Shown piece by piece: positions 17,224 through 26,300 of a stretch of 38,794 bases of DNA; position 1 is the first letter of the stretch; each line of letters starts with the position of its first letter. The stretch is from Acidobacteriota bacterium (GTDB lineage Bacteria > Acidobacteriota > Thermoanaerobaculia > Gp7-AA8): the NCBI GenBank assembly GCA_021781455.1, contig JAJXWV010000012.1:1-38794 (forward strand). Reading direction: 5' to 3'. The notes beneath the pieces are model-generated. The model had not been told where the DNA came from, did no database searches, and saw only the letters and a list, made by a program, of their open reading frames with translations. The translations under genes and the position numbers were made by a program.

Positions 17224-18795
17224 CTACTTCGCGTAATCCACTGCTCGCATCTCGCGAATCACCGTCACCTTGATCTGTCCCGGGTACTGCAGCTCGGATT
17301 CGATCTTGCGGGCCACGTCCTTCGACAGCCAGATGGACTGCTCGTCGGTGATCTTCTCGGCGTTGACGATGATGCGCAGCTCACGGCCGGCCTGGATGGC
17401 GAAACTCTTGGCCACGCCGTCCATCGAGTTGGCGATCGACTCCAGCCGCTCCAGGCGGTGGACGTAATTCTCGAGAATCTCGCGGCGGGCGCCCGGACGC
17501 GCGGCCGAAAGCGCATCGGCGGCGTTGACCAGGATCGCCTCCACCGTGGTCGGATCGTAATCGCCGTGATGGCACTCCATGGCGTGAATGATCTCGCGCT
17601 TTTCGCCGTACTTCTCGAGGACCTGCCGGCCGAGCTCGAGGTGCGTTCCTTCCATTTCCCGGTCGATGGCCTTGCCGATATCGTGCAGAAGTCCGCCGCG
17701 CTTGGCGATGGTGTCGTTGACGCCCAGCTCGACGGCCATGAGCGCCGCCAGCTGCGCCACTTCCAGCGAGTGCACGAGGACGTTCTGGCCGTATGAGGTG
17801 CGATAGCGGAGACGGCCGAGCAATTTGAGCACTTCGGGATGGAGATCGGTGATGCCGAGTGAGAAGGCCGCGGCCTCACCCTCCTCGAAGAGCTTCTGAT
17901 CGAGCTCCTGGCGGACCTTCTCGACGAGCTCCTCGATGCGGGCCGGGTGAATGCGCCCGTCCTGCATGAGGCGCTCGAGCGAGATCCGGGCGATCTCGCG
18001 CCGGATCGGGTCGAAGCCGGAGAGGATGACTGCTTCCGGCGTGTCGTCGACGATCAGGTCGACACCGGTGGCCAGCTCGAGCGCGCGGATGTTGCGTCCC
18101 TCGCGGCCGATGATGCGGCCTTTCATGTCCTCGGACGGGAGGTCGACCACCGAGACCGTGTTCTCGGCGACGTAGTCCGAGGCCATGCGCTGGATGGCCA
18201 TGCCGAGGATCTTGCGAGCCTTCTGATTTCCGAGTTCGACCGCCTCGGTCTCGATGCGCTTGATGATGTTGGCGGCATCGATCTTGGCGTCGTTCTCGAT
18301 GCCGCGGATGAGCTCCTGCTTGGCCTGTTCGACGGTCAGGCCGGAGATCTGCTCGAGCTTGTGGTGCTGCTCCTCGACCAGGGCGTTGAGCTCGTTTTCC
18401 CGCGCCTCGACCGCTTTCTCCCGGTTGTCGATGGCGCGGTCGCGCTTCTCGACTTCGGCGATGCGGCTCTCGACCTGCTGGGTCTTCTTGTCGAGGCTCT
18501 CTTCTTTCTGCTGAAGCCGGCGCTCGGTCGACTTCATCTCGTCGCGCCGCACCTGGGCCTGTTTGTCGAACTCGCTCCGCATCTGGAGGAGCTTTTCTTT
18601 CGCCTCCAGGTTGGCTTCTTTGACGCGCGCCTCAGCCGCCTTCTTGGCGTCTTCGACGATGCGGTCTGCAGAGCGGCGTGCCTCGTCGAGCTGCGCCTCG
18701 GCACGCTTCCGATACACGACGCTCCAGATGAGCGCCGCCGCGACGGCGCCGAACACGCCGCCGATCAATACTGAAAGGATGATGTTGATGTTCAA
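17224..18795 (-). CDS. rny: Ribonuclease Y
   Basis: 523-residue endoribonuclease that starts mRNA decay at the membrane. An N-terminal membrane anchor (about residues 5-27) is followed by a long coiled coil (about 30-195), a KH domain with [15 protein letters not shown] near 230, and an HD domain with [20 protein letters not shown] and [12 protein letters not shown]. Size and order match the family (about 520 aa). Start: TTG at 18795 with GGGAGG 6-7 nt upstream, giving MNINIILS. It sits between a 6S RNA candidate and ymdB. Confidence 0.96.
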   Translation of the reverse strand: MNINIILSVLIGGVFGAVAAALIWSVVYRKRAEAQLDEARRSADRIVEDAKKAAEARVKEANLEAKEKLLQMRSEFDKQAQVRRDEMKSTERRLQQKEESLDKKTQQVESRIAEVEKRDRAIDNREKAVEARENELNALVEEQHHKLEQISGLTVEQAKQELIRGIENDAKIDAANIIKRIETEAVELGNQKARKILGMAIQRMASDYVAENTVSVVDLPSEDMKGRIIGREGRNIRALELATGVDLIVDDTPEAVILSGFDPIRREIARISLERLMQDGRIHPARIEELVEKVRQELDQKLFEEGEAAAFSLGITDLHPEVLKLLGRLRYRTSYGQNVLVHSLEVAQLAALMAVELGVNDTIAKRGGLLHDIGKAIDREMEGTHLELGRQVLEKYGEKREIIHAMECHHGDYDPTTVEAILVNAADALSAARPGARREILENYVHRLERLESIANSMDGVAKSFAIQAGRELRIIVNAEKITDEQSIWLSKDVARKIESELQYPGQIKVTVIREMRAVDYAK

Positions 18796-18864
18796 CCTGC
18801 ACCTCCCTGGTGGGGAGGCTTGCGCAGTGGAGAGAAATTTCGGAGAACCCCGCCTGAGCCGTGT

Positions 18865-19003
18865 GAGGGATTCTTACTTGAACCTGCGTAAACAGGTGGG
18901 CGCCCTACCCGTGCCGTTTTGGCTACCTTCTGCAACCCCTTTCGAGGCGAAGGTGTGCACGCGACCCTGGGACCCGAGCACCCGAAGTAAGAAAAAGCAT
19001 CGG
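18865..19003 (-). ncRNA. ssrS: 6S RNA candidate
   Basis: On the minus strand between zapA and rny the sequence can fold like 6S RNA, which binds and restrains RNA polymerase. A 9-bp closing stem pairs TTCTTACTT (18993-18985) with AAGTAAGAA (18879-18871). Inside, the 3' strand of the bubble carries the small hairpin ACCTG/CAGGT preceded by GGGCGCCC, as in known 6S RNAs. Above the bubble are CGTGC/GCACG and ACCTTC/GAAGGT, forming the terminal stem. The location after zapA is the conserved place for ssrS in proteobacteria. A CTAACT hexamer (19015-19010) could be its -10. The ends are approximate. Confidence 0.72.
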
Positions 19004-19074
19004 TTCAAGAGTTAGATCGTTCATCACGAACTCTGCAGGGACTCCGAAAGAACAACAACCAATGTTGTATTGGC

Positions 19075-19365
19075 TCAACTGATTACCTTGTCGAGCCGGT
19101 TCGATATTTCCTCCGTCTTCTCGAGCCATGTTCCAGCGGCATCCATCCGCTGCTTGCGGTATCGAGAAAACTCGTCGGCAATGTTAAGAGCCGCCAGAAT
19201 TGCGATTTTCAGCGGGTCGATCGTTGCGACCTGCGCTGCCACATCGCGCATTCTGGAGTCAACAAACCGCGCAAGCTCCGATAAATAGTCAGGGTCTCCT
19301 TCCCCACGAACGTTGTACGTCTGACCAAAGATCTCGACTTCTGTCGAGTCGTTTTGCCCGTCCAT
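19075..19365 (-). CDS. zapA: Cell division protein ZapA
   Basis: 96-residue ZapA, a small protein that bundles FtsZ filaments at the division ring. The N-terminal globular part has VEIFGQTYNVRGEGDPDYL, then ARFVDSRM and KIAILAALNIADEFSRY, followed by a C-terminal helix for tetramer coiled coil. The length is normal. TATACT at 19397-19392 is a good -10 candidate with a leader of about 20 nt; a weaker TAATTT lies 6 nt before the ATG. It is upstream of the 6S RNA candidate and rny. Confidence 0.9.
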   Translation of the reverse strand: MDGQNDSTEVEIFGQTYNVRGEGDPDYLSELARFVDSRMRDVAAQVATIDPLKIAILAALNIADEFSRYRKQRMDAAGTWLEKTEEISNRLDKVIS

Positions 19366-19411
19366 CGGAAAAAATTACCTGAGACGGCGGGAGTATAACA
19401 TCCGCCGCCCA

Positions 19412-19466
19412 CTCGGTTGCGCGGTTCCGAGGTTGCGCGGTTGCGCGTTCCGCGGTTCCGCGGAGT
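19412..19466. repeat. GGTTGCGCGG/GGTTCCGCGG repeat array
   Basis: Five to six units of GGTT(G/C)CGCGG-like sequence in tandem lie in the divergent spacer between zapA and imuA. The same unit occurs inside dnaE2 (23908-24028) and after it (27133-27165). Confidence 0.7.
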
Positions 19467-19591
19467 GGGTTTCTCAATTCTCAATTCTGCGTTCTGAAAC
19501 GCGGAAGCGCGTGACTGCGTAAGCATCCCCGACTCTACGCCCCGTATCCTCCCGCCTCGCCCCTCCCTCGACACGCGGCCTGACGCTTGCT

Positions 19592-19616
19592 TTACCGCCT
19601 CATTACCGCCTAGTCT
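19592..19616 (+). promoter_or_regulatory. Possible operator and -10 of imuA
   Basis: TTACCGCCT occurs twice with a period of about 12 bases just before TAGTCT (19611-19616), which could be a -10 with a leader of about 15 nt to the ATG at 19638. The paired boxes might bind an SOS regulator, but no known LexA box is recognised. Confidence 0.25.
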
Positions 19617-19637
19617 CATCGGCGGCAACGACTCCCC

Positions 19638-20606
19638 ATGGCTGCCCCGGCTCGACGTCTCGACTCGCATCCCCAGCTCCGGCTTCCCCACGCCGTACCC
19701 GCGAAGCCCATCCTCCTTCCCACCCCACCACCGGTAGAACCGGGAGAGCGCGAGGAGGTGAAGCGCCTCCGCGCCTCGCTCGACTCGCGTGTCGCCGCGA
19801 AGGTCATGAATGCGACCGAGTTGGTCCGTGCGGTCGCCAACCGCAGCCGTGACGAGATCCTCCCGACTACGCTCGCTCCTTTCGATGCCCTTCTCGGTGG
19901 CGGGCTGCCGCGCGGCAAAGCGATCGAAATCGCCGGCCGCCGTTCCGCCGGCCGCTTCTCGATCGTCCTTTCCGCGCTCGCCGCCGCGACGAGCATCGGC
20001 GAAGCGGCCGCCCTGATCGACCTCGGCGACAACTTCGATCCGCAGATCGGCGCGGTGAACGGCATCGACCTCGCGCGCCTTCTCTGGATCCGGCCGCACA
20101 CGCTCAAACAGGCGGTCATGGCCGCGGAGATGATCGCCGCGACCGGATTCCAGCTCGTCGTCGTCGATGCCGGATCGCACCCGATTCGCGGCCGCCGCGT
20201 TCCCGATGCCGCCTGGGTGCGGCTGGCCCGCACGGCCGAGGCGAACGGGACGGCGATGATCATCTCGACGCCCTATGCGCTGACCGGCACGGCCACCGAA
20301 GCAGTCGTCTCCGCGCACACGGCGCGCGCGAAATGGCTCGGCCGCGGCAAGTCGCCGCGCATCCTGGCCGGAACGACTGTGGCCATCACACTCGAGAAGC
20401 ACCGGCACATCCGGCCGGGACGGAGCGCGGCGCTGTCGTTTTCGACCGAAGAGGCGATTCTCGTGCACGAGACCGTGGACCGCGGACCGCAGACCGCGGA
20501 TGCCGGTGTGGATGAGGAGCGTGACTCTCGCACAAGACTCAGGACTCAGCACTCAGGACTCAGCTCTTCCTCCTCTGCGGTCCGCGGTCTGCGGTCTGCG
20601 GTCTAA
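19638..20606 (+). CDS. imuA: ImuA-like RecA-fold protein of the mutasome
   Basis: 322-residue protein with a RecA/RadA-like core. The P-loop position reads GRRSAGRFS at residues 100-108, where RecA has GPESSGKTT, so the Walker lysine is replaced and ATP use is doubtful, as in other ImuA-like proteins. Strand LVVVDAGS near residue 174 stands for Walker B. In this family ImuA works with ImuB and DnaE2 in damage-induced translesion synthesis. The last about 45 residues (from 278) are not family sequence: they are encoded by repeats (20473-20603) of the GCGGTCTGCGG and ACTCAGGACTC types. imuB starts 5 bases after the stop. Confidence 0.82.
   Translation: MAAPARRLDSHPQLRLPHAVPAKPILLPTPPPVEPGEREEVKRLRASLDSRVAAKVMNATELVRAVANRSRDEILPTTLAPFDALLGGGLPRGKAIEIAGRRSAGRFSIVLSALAAATSIGEAAALIDLGDNFDPQIGAVNGIDLARLLWIRPHTLKQAVMAAEMIAATGFQLVVVDAGSHPIRGRRVPDAAWVRLARTAEANGTAMIISTPYALTGTATEAVVSAHTARAKWLGRGKSPRILAGTTVAITLEKHRHIRPGRSAALSFSTEEAILVHETVDRGPQTADAGVDEERDSRTRLRTQHSGLSSSSSAVRGLRSAV
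20473..20604. repeat. Composite palindromic repeat forming the imuA C-terminus
   Basis: The left arm GACCGCGGACCGCAGACCGC and the right arm with GCGGTCCGCGGTCTGCGGTC are inverted copies. Between them are ACTCAGGACTC-type direct repeats. The whole segment is read in frame with imuA up to its TAA. Confidence 0.75.
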
Positions 20607-20611
20607 CGCCG

Positions 20612-22381
20612 ATGCCCCGCCTGGCCTGCTTTTTCGTCCCGATGTTTCCTTTGGCGGCCCGGCTGCGCAGCGAGCCCGATCTGCGCGAGCAGGCCGTGGC
20701 CATCGTCGAAGGCAACGGCAACAACGCGCATGTCATCGCCGCGACGCGCCGTGCGCGAACGAAGGGCATCTGCGCCGGCCTCTCACTCGCCCAGGCGCGG
20801 GCTCTGCTGCCGAAGCTCATCGCCCGCGGCCGCGACAGCGAATGCGAGCGCACGGCTCAGGAAGCGCTGCTCGACGTGGCGGAAACATTCTCGCCGCGCC
20901 TCGAGGACGCCGGAGAAGGCGTGGTGTTCTTCGACGTCACGGGGATGGAGCGGCATTGGGTCGAGGAGAGCGCAGAGGGCAGAGCGCAGAGCGCAGGCGG
21001 GACCGCCGACCGCAGACCGCAGACCGCAGATGCGGGTTCCACAACTCAGGACTCAGGACTCAGGACTTCCCCGGAGCTTCGCCTCGCGCAATCGGCGATC
21101 CGCGCGGCCGAAGCGGTCGGGCTTCCGGCCCGCTGCGGCATCGCCGGCAGCAAGCTCGCGGCACGCGTGGCGGCGGAGCTGCCGAAGTCGCCGACGGTCG
21201 TGCCGTCAGGCGATGAGCCGGCCTTCCTGGCTCCCCTTCCGCTGCGGCGCCTCTCACCCGAGCTCGAAGCGGCGGCCATTCTCGATCGATGGGGACTGAC
21301 GTCGATCGGCGATCTGGCCCGTCTGCCGGAGAGCGAAGTGGCCAGCCGCCTCGGCGAGATCGGGCGCGAGCTCCACGTCGCCGCCCGCGGCATCGACCCG
21401 CGGCCGCTGATTCCGCGCGCCCTGCCGCCGGAGTTCCGGGAAGGGATGGAGCTCGAGTGGCCGCTCGTGGCGCTCGAGCCGTTTCTCTTCATCGCCAGCG
21501 CCGCGCTCGACCGGCTCTCCGCGCGCATGGAGATGCAGGGCTTCGCCTGCCGCCGGCTCGAGCTGTCCATGACCCTCGAGCCGGACGGCTATCACGCGCG
21601 CGCCATCGACCTGCCGGCGCCGACGCGCGACGTCAGGACGATGCTCACGCTTCTCCGCCTCGAGCTGGAGAAGAATCCCCCCGGCGCACCGGTGTGCGGA
21701 TTCTCGATCGTCGCCCATCCCGACCGCCCCCGCCGCGCGCAACTTTCGCTGTTCGGACCTTCGGCGCTCGCTCCCGAGAAGCTCGCCACCGCCATCGCGC
21801 GGCTGGTCTCGCTCCTCGGCGAAGGACGCGTCGGCATGCCGGTCGGCGTCGATGGCCACCTTCCCGACCGGTTCGACATCGGCAGCTTTTCGCCGCCTCC
21901 GCCGCCCGACATGAAGCGCGCCCCCAGGAAGAGCCGCGGCCTGCTCGCCGTGCGCGTCTTCCGCCCGCCCATTCCGGTCGAGGTCATGACGCGTCCGTCG
22001 CGGACCGACGAGCCGGGAGAGGTGCAGATCGAGTCGATCCGGACCGTCAGAGCGCAGAGCGCAGAGCGCAGAGCGCGGGAGGCCGTAGGGCCCGGCTGCG
22101 CTGGGCCGACGGATGCCGCAAGCTCCATCGAAACCCGTCACTACGAGCCTCTCGAGCCAACCGCGCGCGGCCAGAAGACGCGAGTGGAAGTCGGCGCGTC
22201 GACGGAGATCGAAGGCTCGGTTCGCCTCTCCAGCGGTCCCTGGCGCGTGGAAGAAGGATGGTGGGCCGACACGCCCGCCGACCGCGACTACTGGGACATC
22301 GAGCTCCAACGCGGCGGCATCTACCGCGTGTATCGGGATGAAGTCCGGGATGGATGGTTTGTGGATGCGAGGTACGACTGA
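20612..22381 (+). CDS. imuB: ImuB, catalytically dead Y-family polymerase homologue
   Basis: 589-residue protein with the DinB/UmuC fold. It lacks catalytic acids: the N-terminal HIDMDAFY motif is replaced by ACFFVPMFPLA, and the SxDEA(Y/F)LDVT motif reads EGVVFFDVTG (residues 102-111), losing Asp-Glu. Helix-hairpin-helix residues follow (LARLPESEVASRLGEIGRELHVAARGID). QLSLFG at 377-382 is a good beta-clamp-binding motif. ImuB is known to bridge the clamp, ImuA and DnaE2. Two segments are repeat-derived and in frame: about residues 119-154 and 478-505. The C-terminus (WWADTPADRDYWDIEL) is conserved in ImuB. Confidence 0.9.
   Translation: MPRLACFFVPMFPLAARLRSEPDLREQAVAIVEGNGNNAHVIAATRRARTKGICAGLSLAQARALLPKLIARGRDSECERTAQEALLDVAETFSPRLEDAGEGVVFFDVTGMERHWVEESAEGRAQSAGGTADRRPQTADAGSTTQDSGLRTSPELRLAQSAIRAAEAVGLPARCGIAGSKLAARVAAELPKSPTVVPSGDEPAFLAPLPLRRLSPELEAAAILDRWGLTSIGDLARLPESEVASRLGEIGRELHVAARGIDPRPLIPRALPPEFREGMELEWPLVALEPFLFIASAALDRLSARMEMQGFACRRLELSMTLEPDGYHARAIDLPAPTRDVRTMLTLLRLELEKNPPGAPVCGFSIVAHPDRPRRAQLSLFGPSALAPEKLATAIARLVSLLGEGRVGMPVGVDGHLPDRFDIGSFSPPPPPDMKRAPRKSRGLLAVRVFRPPIPVEVMTRPSRTDEPGEVQIESIRTVRAQSAERRAREAVGPGCAGPTDAASSIETRHYEPLEPTARGQKTRVEVGASTEIEGSVRLSSGPWRVEEGWWADTPADRDYWDIELQRGGIYRVYRDEVRDGWFVDARYD
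20968..21070. repeat. In-frame repeat insertion 1 in imuB
   Basis: GAGCGCAGAGG-type units, then GACCGCAGACCGCAGACC and three ACTCAGG units lie between the codons for ERHWVE and SPELRLAQSAIRAAEAVG. The encoded Gln/Thr/Asp/Ala-rich stretch has no counterpart in ImuB as I know it. Confidence 0.75.
22047..22124. repeat. In-frame repeat insertion 2 in imuB
   Basis: Four units of AGAGCGCAG are followed by a GGGCCCGGCTGCGCTGGGCC palindrome (about 22088-22109). The stretch is read in frame in the linker before the C-terminal domain. Confidence 0.7.
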
Positions 22382-22440
22382 TCGTCTACGGCAGGTAGAA
22401 AACGGCGAGATCGCGAACGACCGAGGGAAGATTTCCTCAG

Positions 22441-22513
22441 TCGCAATCTCGCGACGGCAAGGGATCGCAATCTTGCGACGGACAAAGAGATCGCAATCTC
22501 GCGACGGACAAAG
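22441..22513. repeat. Three tandem 24-26-bp repeats left of the transposase
   Basis: TCGCAATCTCGCGACGG begins at 22441, 22465 and 22491, each followed by CAAGGGA or ACAAAG(AGA). The units carry a small TCGC/GCGA inverted pair. They form the left border of the REP-rich region. Confidence 0.8.
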
Positions 22514-22560
22514 CCCCGTAGGGGCGTTTGAAACTAGCCCAGGGCTTCAGCCCTGGGATT
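22512..22560. repeat. REP-like hairpin pair left of the transposase
   Basis: GCCCCGTAGGGGC at 22513-22525 is followed by CCCAGGGCT, loop TC, AGCCCTGGG at 22538-22557. Inverted relatives lie right of the transposase at 23138-23157 and 23223-23271, the arrangement expected for substrates of a REP-associated transposase. Confidence 0.75.
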
Positions 22561-22614
22561 TCCGATGTCGAAAAGACGTCGAGCCGCGGAGCGGCGATTG
22601 AGGTAGAGGATCAA

Positions 22615-23064
22615 ATGGCTCACACCTACACGAATTGCCTGTTCCATTGCGTATTCAGCACGAAGAATCGGCAACGCCTGATCAGTGAAGAAATCGCCAA
22701 GCGACTATGGCCATTCATCGGCGGCATTGCGCGCAAGAATGGATTTCGTGCACTGCAGGTGGGCGGAGACCTTGATCACGCACACGCGCTGATCTCCTTA
22801 CCACCAACGATTACGGTCGCCAAAGCGCTTCAAGAGATGAAAGGTGGCTCGTCAAAGTTCGTCAATGAGACGTTCCTCTCGCGGACATTCGGATGGCAGG
22901 ATGGATATGGCGCATTCTCGATCGGAGCGGCAGCGATTGAGGACGTGATCGCGTACATCCAGAACCAGCGTGAACACCACCAAAAGAGAACGTTCGAAGA
23001 GGAATACATCGCTTTTCTGGAGGAGAACGGCATTGAGTACGACCAGCGGTACGTGTTCGATTGA
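22615..23064 (+). mobile_element. IS200/REP-associated tyrosine transposase (TnpA-REP-like)
   Basis: 149-residue Y1-type HUH transposase. The HUH motif is His55-Ala-His57 in GGDLDHAHAL, and the likely catalytic Tyr114 is in IAYIQNQREHH. LFHCVFSTKNR at the N-terminus is typical of the IS200 group. The enzyme cuts single-stranded hairpin DNA. The ATG at 22615 has AGGTAGAGG upstream; a longer frame from 22528 reads through the REP hairpin and is unlikely. Hairpins of related sequence flank the gene on both sides, so this is probably a REP-RAYT unit. It lies between imuB and dnaE2, separating genes that are usually adjacent. No tnpB is present. The gene looks intact. Confidence 0.85.
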
Positions 23065-23382
23065 TGTCGCCATAGGAACGATTGCACGATCTCAATCGTC
23101 GCTCCGCGACTCGATGCTGATTTTGAAATGACTCGAACCCCGGGCTGAAGCCCGGGGCTACTTTCAGACGCCGCTACGCGGCTTGGCGTCGCGCCGGGTG
23201 CTTGATGAGAGTTCATCGGCAAAGAGCCCCGCAAGGGGCGATTGACATTAGCCCAGGGCTTCAGCCCGGGGCTACTTTCAGACGCCGCTACGCGGCTTAT
23301 CGTCGCGCCGGGTGTTTGATGAGAGTTCATCGGCAACGCCGCTACGCGGCTCGGCTTCGCACAATTTGAATGGTCACTTCCG
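23065..23382. repeat. REP array right of the transposase
   Basis: This 318-base gap holds no gene. CCCCGGGCT/AGCCCGGGG forms a hairpin at 23138-23157. A 72-base block (23151-23222) is repeated nearly exactly at 23265-23336, 114 bases on; it contains GCCGCTACGCGGC and a TGATGAGAGTTCATC near-palindrome. A third partial GCCGCTACGCGGC is at 23338. Between the copies lies GCCCCGCAAGGGGC, matching the left-side GCCCCGTAGGGGC. Confidence 0.85.
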
Positions 23383-26300
23383 ATGGGCTCCAGAAAATCC
23401 ACCCGCAACCTCGACGGCATCTTCATGACGCACAACCCTCCGGGCGCGCAGAAGGAGAAGATCAAGAAACGCGCGGTTCCGAATCGTGGGCCTGTCCTCG
23501 AGCACGACTGCTTCAGCCACGCGCGAATTGGCAATGAGGAGAAGTACGCGCTCGTTTCGAAGACACCCCCGAAGCCCTCCGTTCCCCTCTCCGCTGAGTA
23601 CGACCACATTCCCTACGTCCACGAAAAATGGGGCGGTACATACAGAGAGCAGCCGGAGTCCGAAACGGTGAAGCGGAGAGGAAAAAGCCCCGCCCGCCCA
23701 TACGCCGAGCTCCGCGCTTCCTCCGCCTTTTCCTTTCTCGACGGCGCCAGTCTGCCCGAGGATCTGGTGGCGGCAGCGGCGGAGCGCGATGTGCCGGCCA
23801 TGGCCCTCATCGACCGCAACGGCGTCTACGGCGCGCCGCGCTTCTACACGGCGGCGAAGAAGGCCGATGTGCGGGCGCTCGTCGGCGCGGAGCTGGTGCT
23901 GGAAGAGGGGTTGCGCAGTTCCGCGGTTGCGCGGTTGCGCGGTGGGGAAGCCGCAACGAAGTCCAATCGCGGTGCAGCCCTGCCTGACACCGCGGAACCG
24001 CGTAACCGCGCAACCGCGCAACCGCGTATCACCCTCCTCGTCCAGAACCGCACCGGTTACAAGAACCTCTGCAAGCTCCTCACGGCCGGTGCATCAGGGA
24101 AGGAAAAGGGGCAGGCCAGCTACACGTGGGAGCTCATCGAGCAATACAGCGAAGGGCTGCACTGCCTCACCGGCGGTGACGAAGGGCCACTGGCGCATGC
24201 CCTCCAGACGGCTGGAGTCGCCGCGGCGCAGCACGTCCTGCAGAAACTCGGCGGCATCTTCAAAGGGCGCACGCACGTCGAGCTGCAGCGGCATCAGCGG
24301 CGCGATGAGGAGCACCGCAACCATGCCCTCGTCGATCTCGCCCGCAAGCTCCGCCTCCCGCTCGTGGCCACCAACGGCATCCGCTACGCCCGGGCCGCGG
24401 ACAAGGACCTGCACGACGTCCTGACCTGCATCCGAGAAGGTCAACATGTTGACAAAGCCGGCCGCCTCCTCGGCGTCAACCGCCAGCGCTACGTCAAATC
24501 GGCCGCGGAGATGTCCGCGCTCTTCGGGGACCTGCCCGAGGCGATCGACGGCGCCTGGACCCTCGCCAATGCCCTCGACTTCTCCCTCGCCGATCTCGGT
24601 TACCAGTTTCCCGACTATCCGCTGCCGGACGGCGAGACCAACAACTCCTTCCTCCGGAAGATCACCTGGAATGCCGCCCCCTCACGCTTCCGCCCGCTCA
24701 CGGCGAAGGCCCAGGCCCAGATCGCCAAAGAGCTGGACATGATCGAGAAGCTCGACCTGGCCGGCTATTTCCTCATCGTCTGGGACATCGTCCAGTTCTG
24801 CGGCCGCGAGAAGATCCTGGCCCAGGGCCGCGGCTCGGCGGCCAACAGCGCCGTCTGTTACGCATTGGGCATCACGGCGGTCGACCCCGTGAAGATGGAG
24901 CTGCTGTTCGAGCGCTTCCTCTCCGAAGAGCGCGGCGAGTGGCCGGACATCGATCTCGATCTCCCCTCCGGCGACCAGCGCGAGAAGGTCATCCAGCACG
25001 TCTATCAGACCTACGGCGTGCACGGCGCGGCCATGACCGCGAACGTCATCACCTATCGCGACCGCTCCGCCGCACGCGAGGTCGGCAAGGCTCTCGGCTA
25101 CTCCGCCGAACAGGTGGACAAGATCGCCAAGAGCATCTCCTCCTGGAACTTCGGAGAGATCCGCGAGAAGCTCGAGTCCCTCCCTCAGGAGCTGGCGCGC
25201 AGCGGCTTCGACCCGGCGGACCGCCGCGCCCAGCACCTCATGAGGCTGTACCTGCAGATCCAGAACCTGCCGCGGCACCTGGGCCAGCACTCCGGCGGCA
25301 TGGTCATGGCCAAGGGGCGCCTCGACGAGGTCGTGCCGCTGGAGCCGGCCTCCATGCCCGGCCGCGTGGTCATCCAGTGGGACAAGGACGATTGCGCCGA
25401 CCTCGGCCTCATCAAGGTGGATTTGTTAGGCCTGGGAATGCTTTCCGCGATCGAGCACATGATCCCGATGATCCGCGTGCACGAAGGAAAACAGGTGGAT
25501 CTCGCTCACCTGCCGCAGGACGACCCGCTCGTCTACAGGATGCTGAACGAGGCCGACACCGTGGGCACGTTCCAGGTGGAGAGCCGCGCCCAGATGGCCT
25601 CGCTGCCGCGGAATGCGCCGAAGAAGTTCTACGACATCGTCGTGCAGGTGGCCATCATCCGTCCGGGGCCGATCGTGGGCGGCATGATCCGGCCGTTCTT
25701 CGACCGCCGGCAGGGCAAGGTGCCGGTGGAGTATCCGCATCCCTGCCTCGAGCCGATTCTCAAGCGGACGTTAGGCGTGCCGCTCTTCCAGGAGCAACTG
25801 CTGCGCATCGCCATGGTGGCGGCGAACTTCACCGGCGGCGAGGCGGAGGAACTGCGCCGGGCCATGGGCTTCAAACGCTCCATGGAGCGGATGATGGACA
25901 TCGAGAAGCGGCTGCGGGCGGGCATGACCACCAACGGCATCGACGCTGCGGCGCAGGACCAAATCGTCAAGTCCATCACCTCGTTCGCGCTCTACGGCTT
26001 CCCGGAATCCCACGCGGCGAGCTTCGCCCTCATCGCCTACGCCAGCGTGTACCTGAAGGCGCACCATCCGGCTGCGTTCTACACCGCACTGCTCAATGCC
26101 TGGCCGATGGGTTTCTACCACCCGGCTACGCTGGTGAAGGACGCCCAGCGGCACGGAGTCCAGGTCTTCCCCATCGACGTCAACGACTCCGGATGGGAGT
26201 GCCGCTGGGAAAACGGCGGCGTGCGCCTGGGGATGCGGTTCGTGAAGGGATTGCGGGAAGCGACGGGAAGGGCGATCGAGGAGTGTCATCCTGCGTCGCC

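Noticed and set aside
22830-23609. 259-residue minus-strand open frame over the transposase, REP array and dnaE2 start
   Set aside because: It crosses non-coding hairpin repeats and two real genes; the protein contains translated repeats and no domain.
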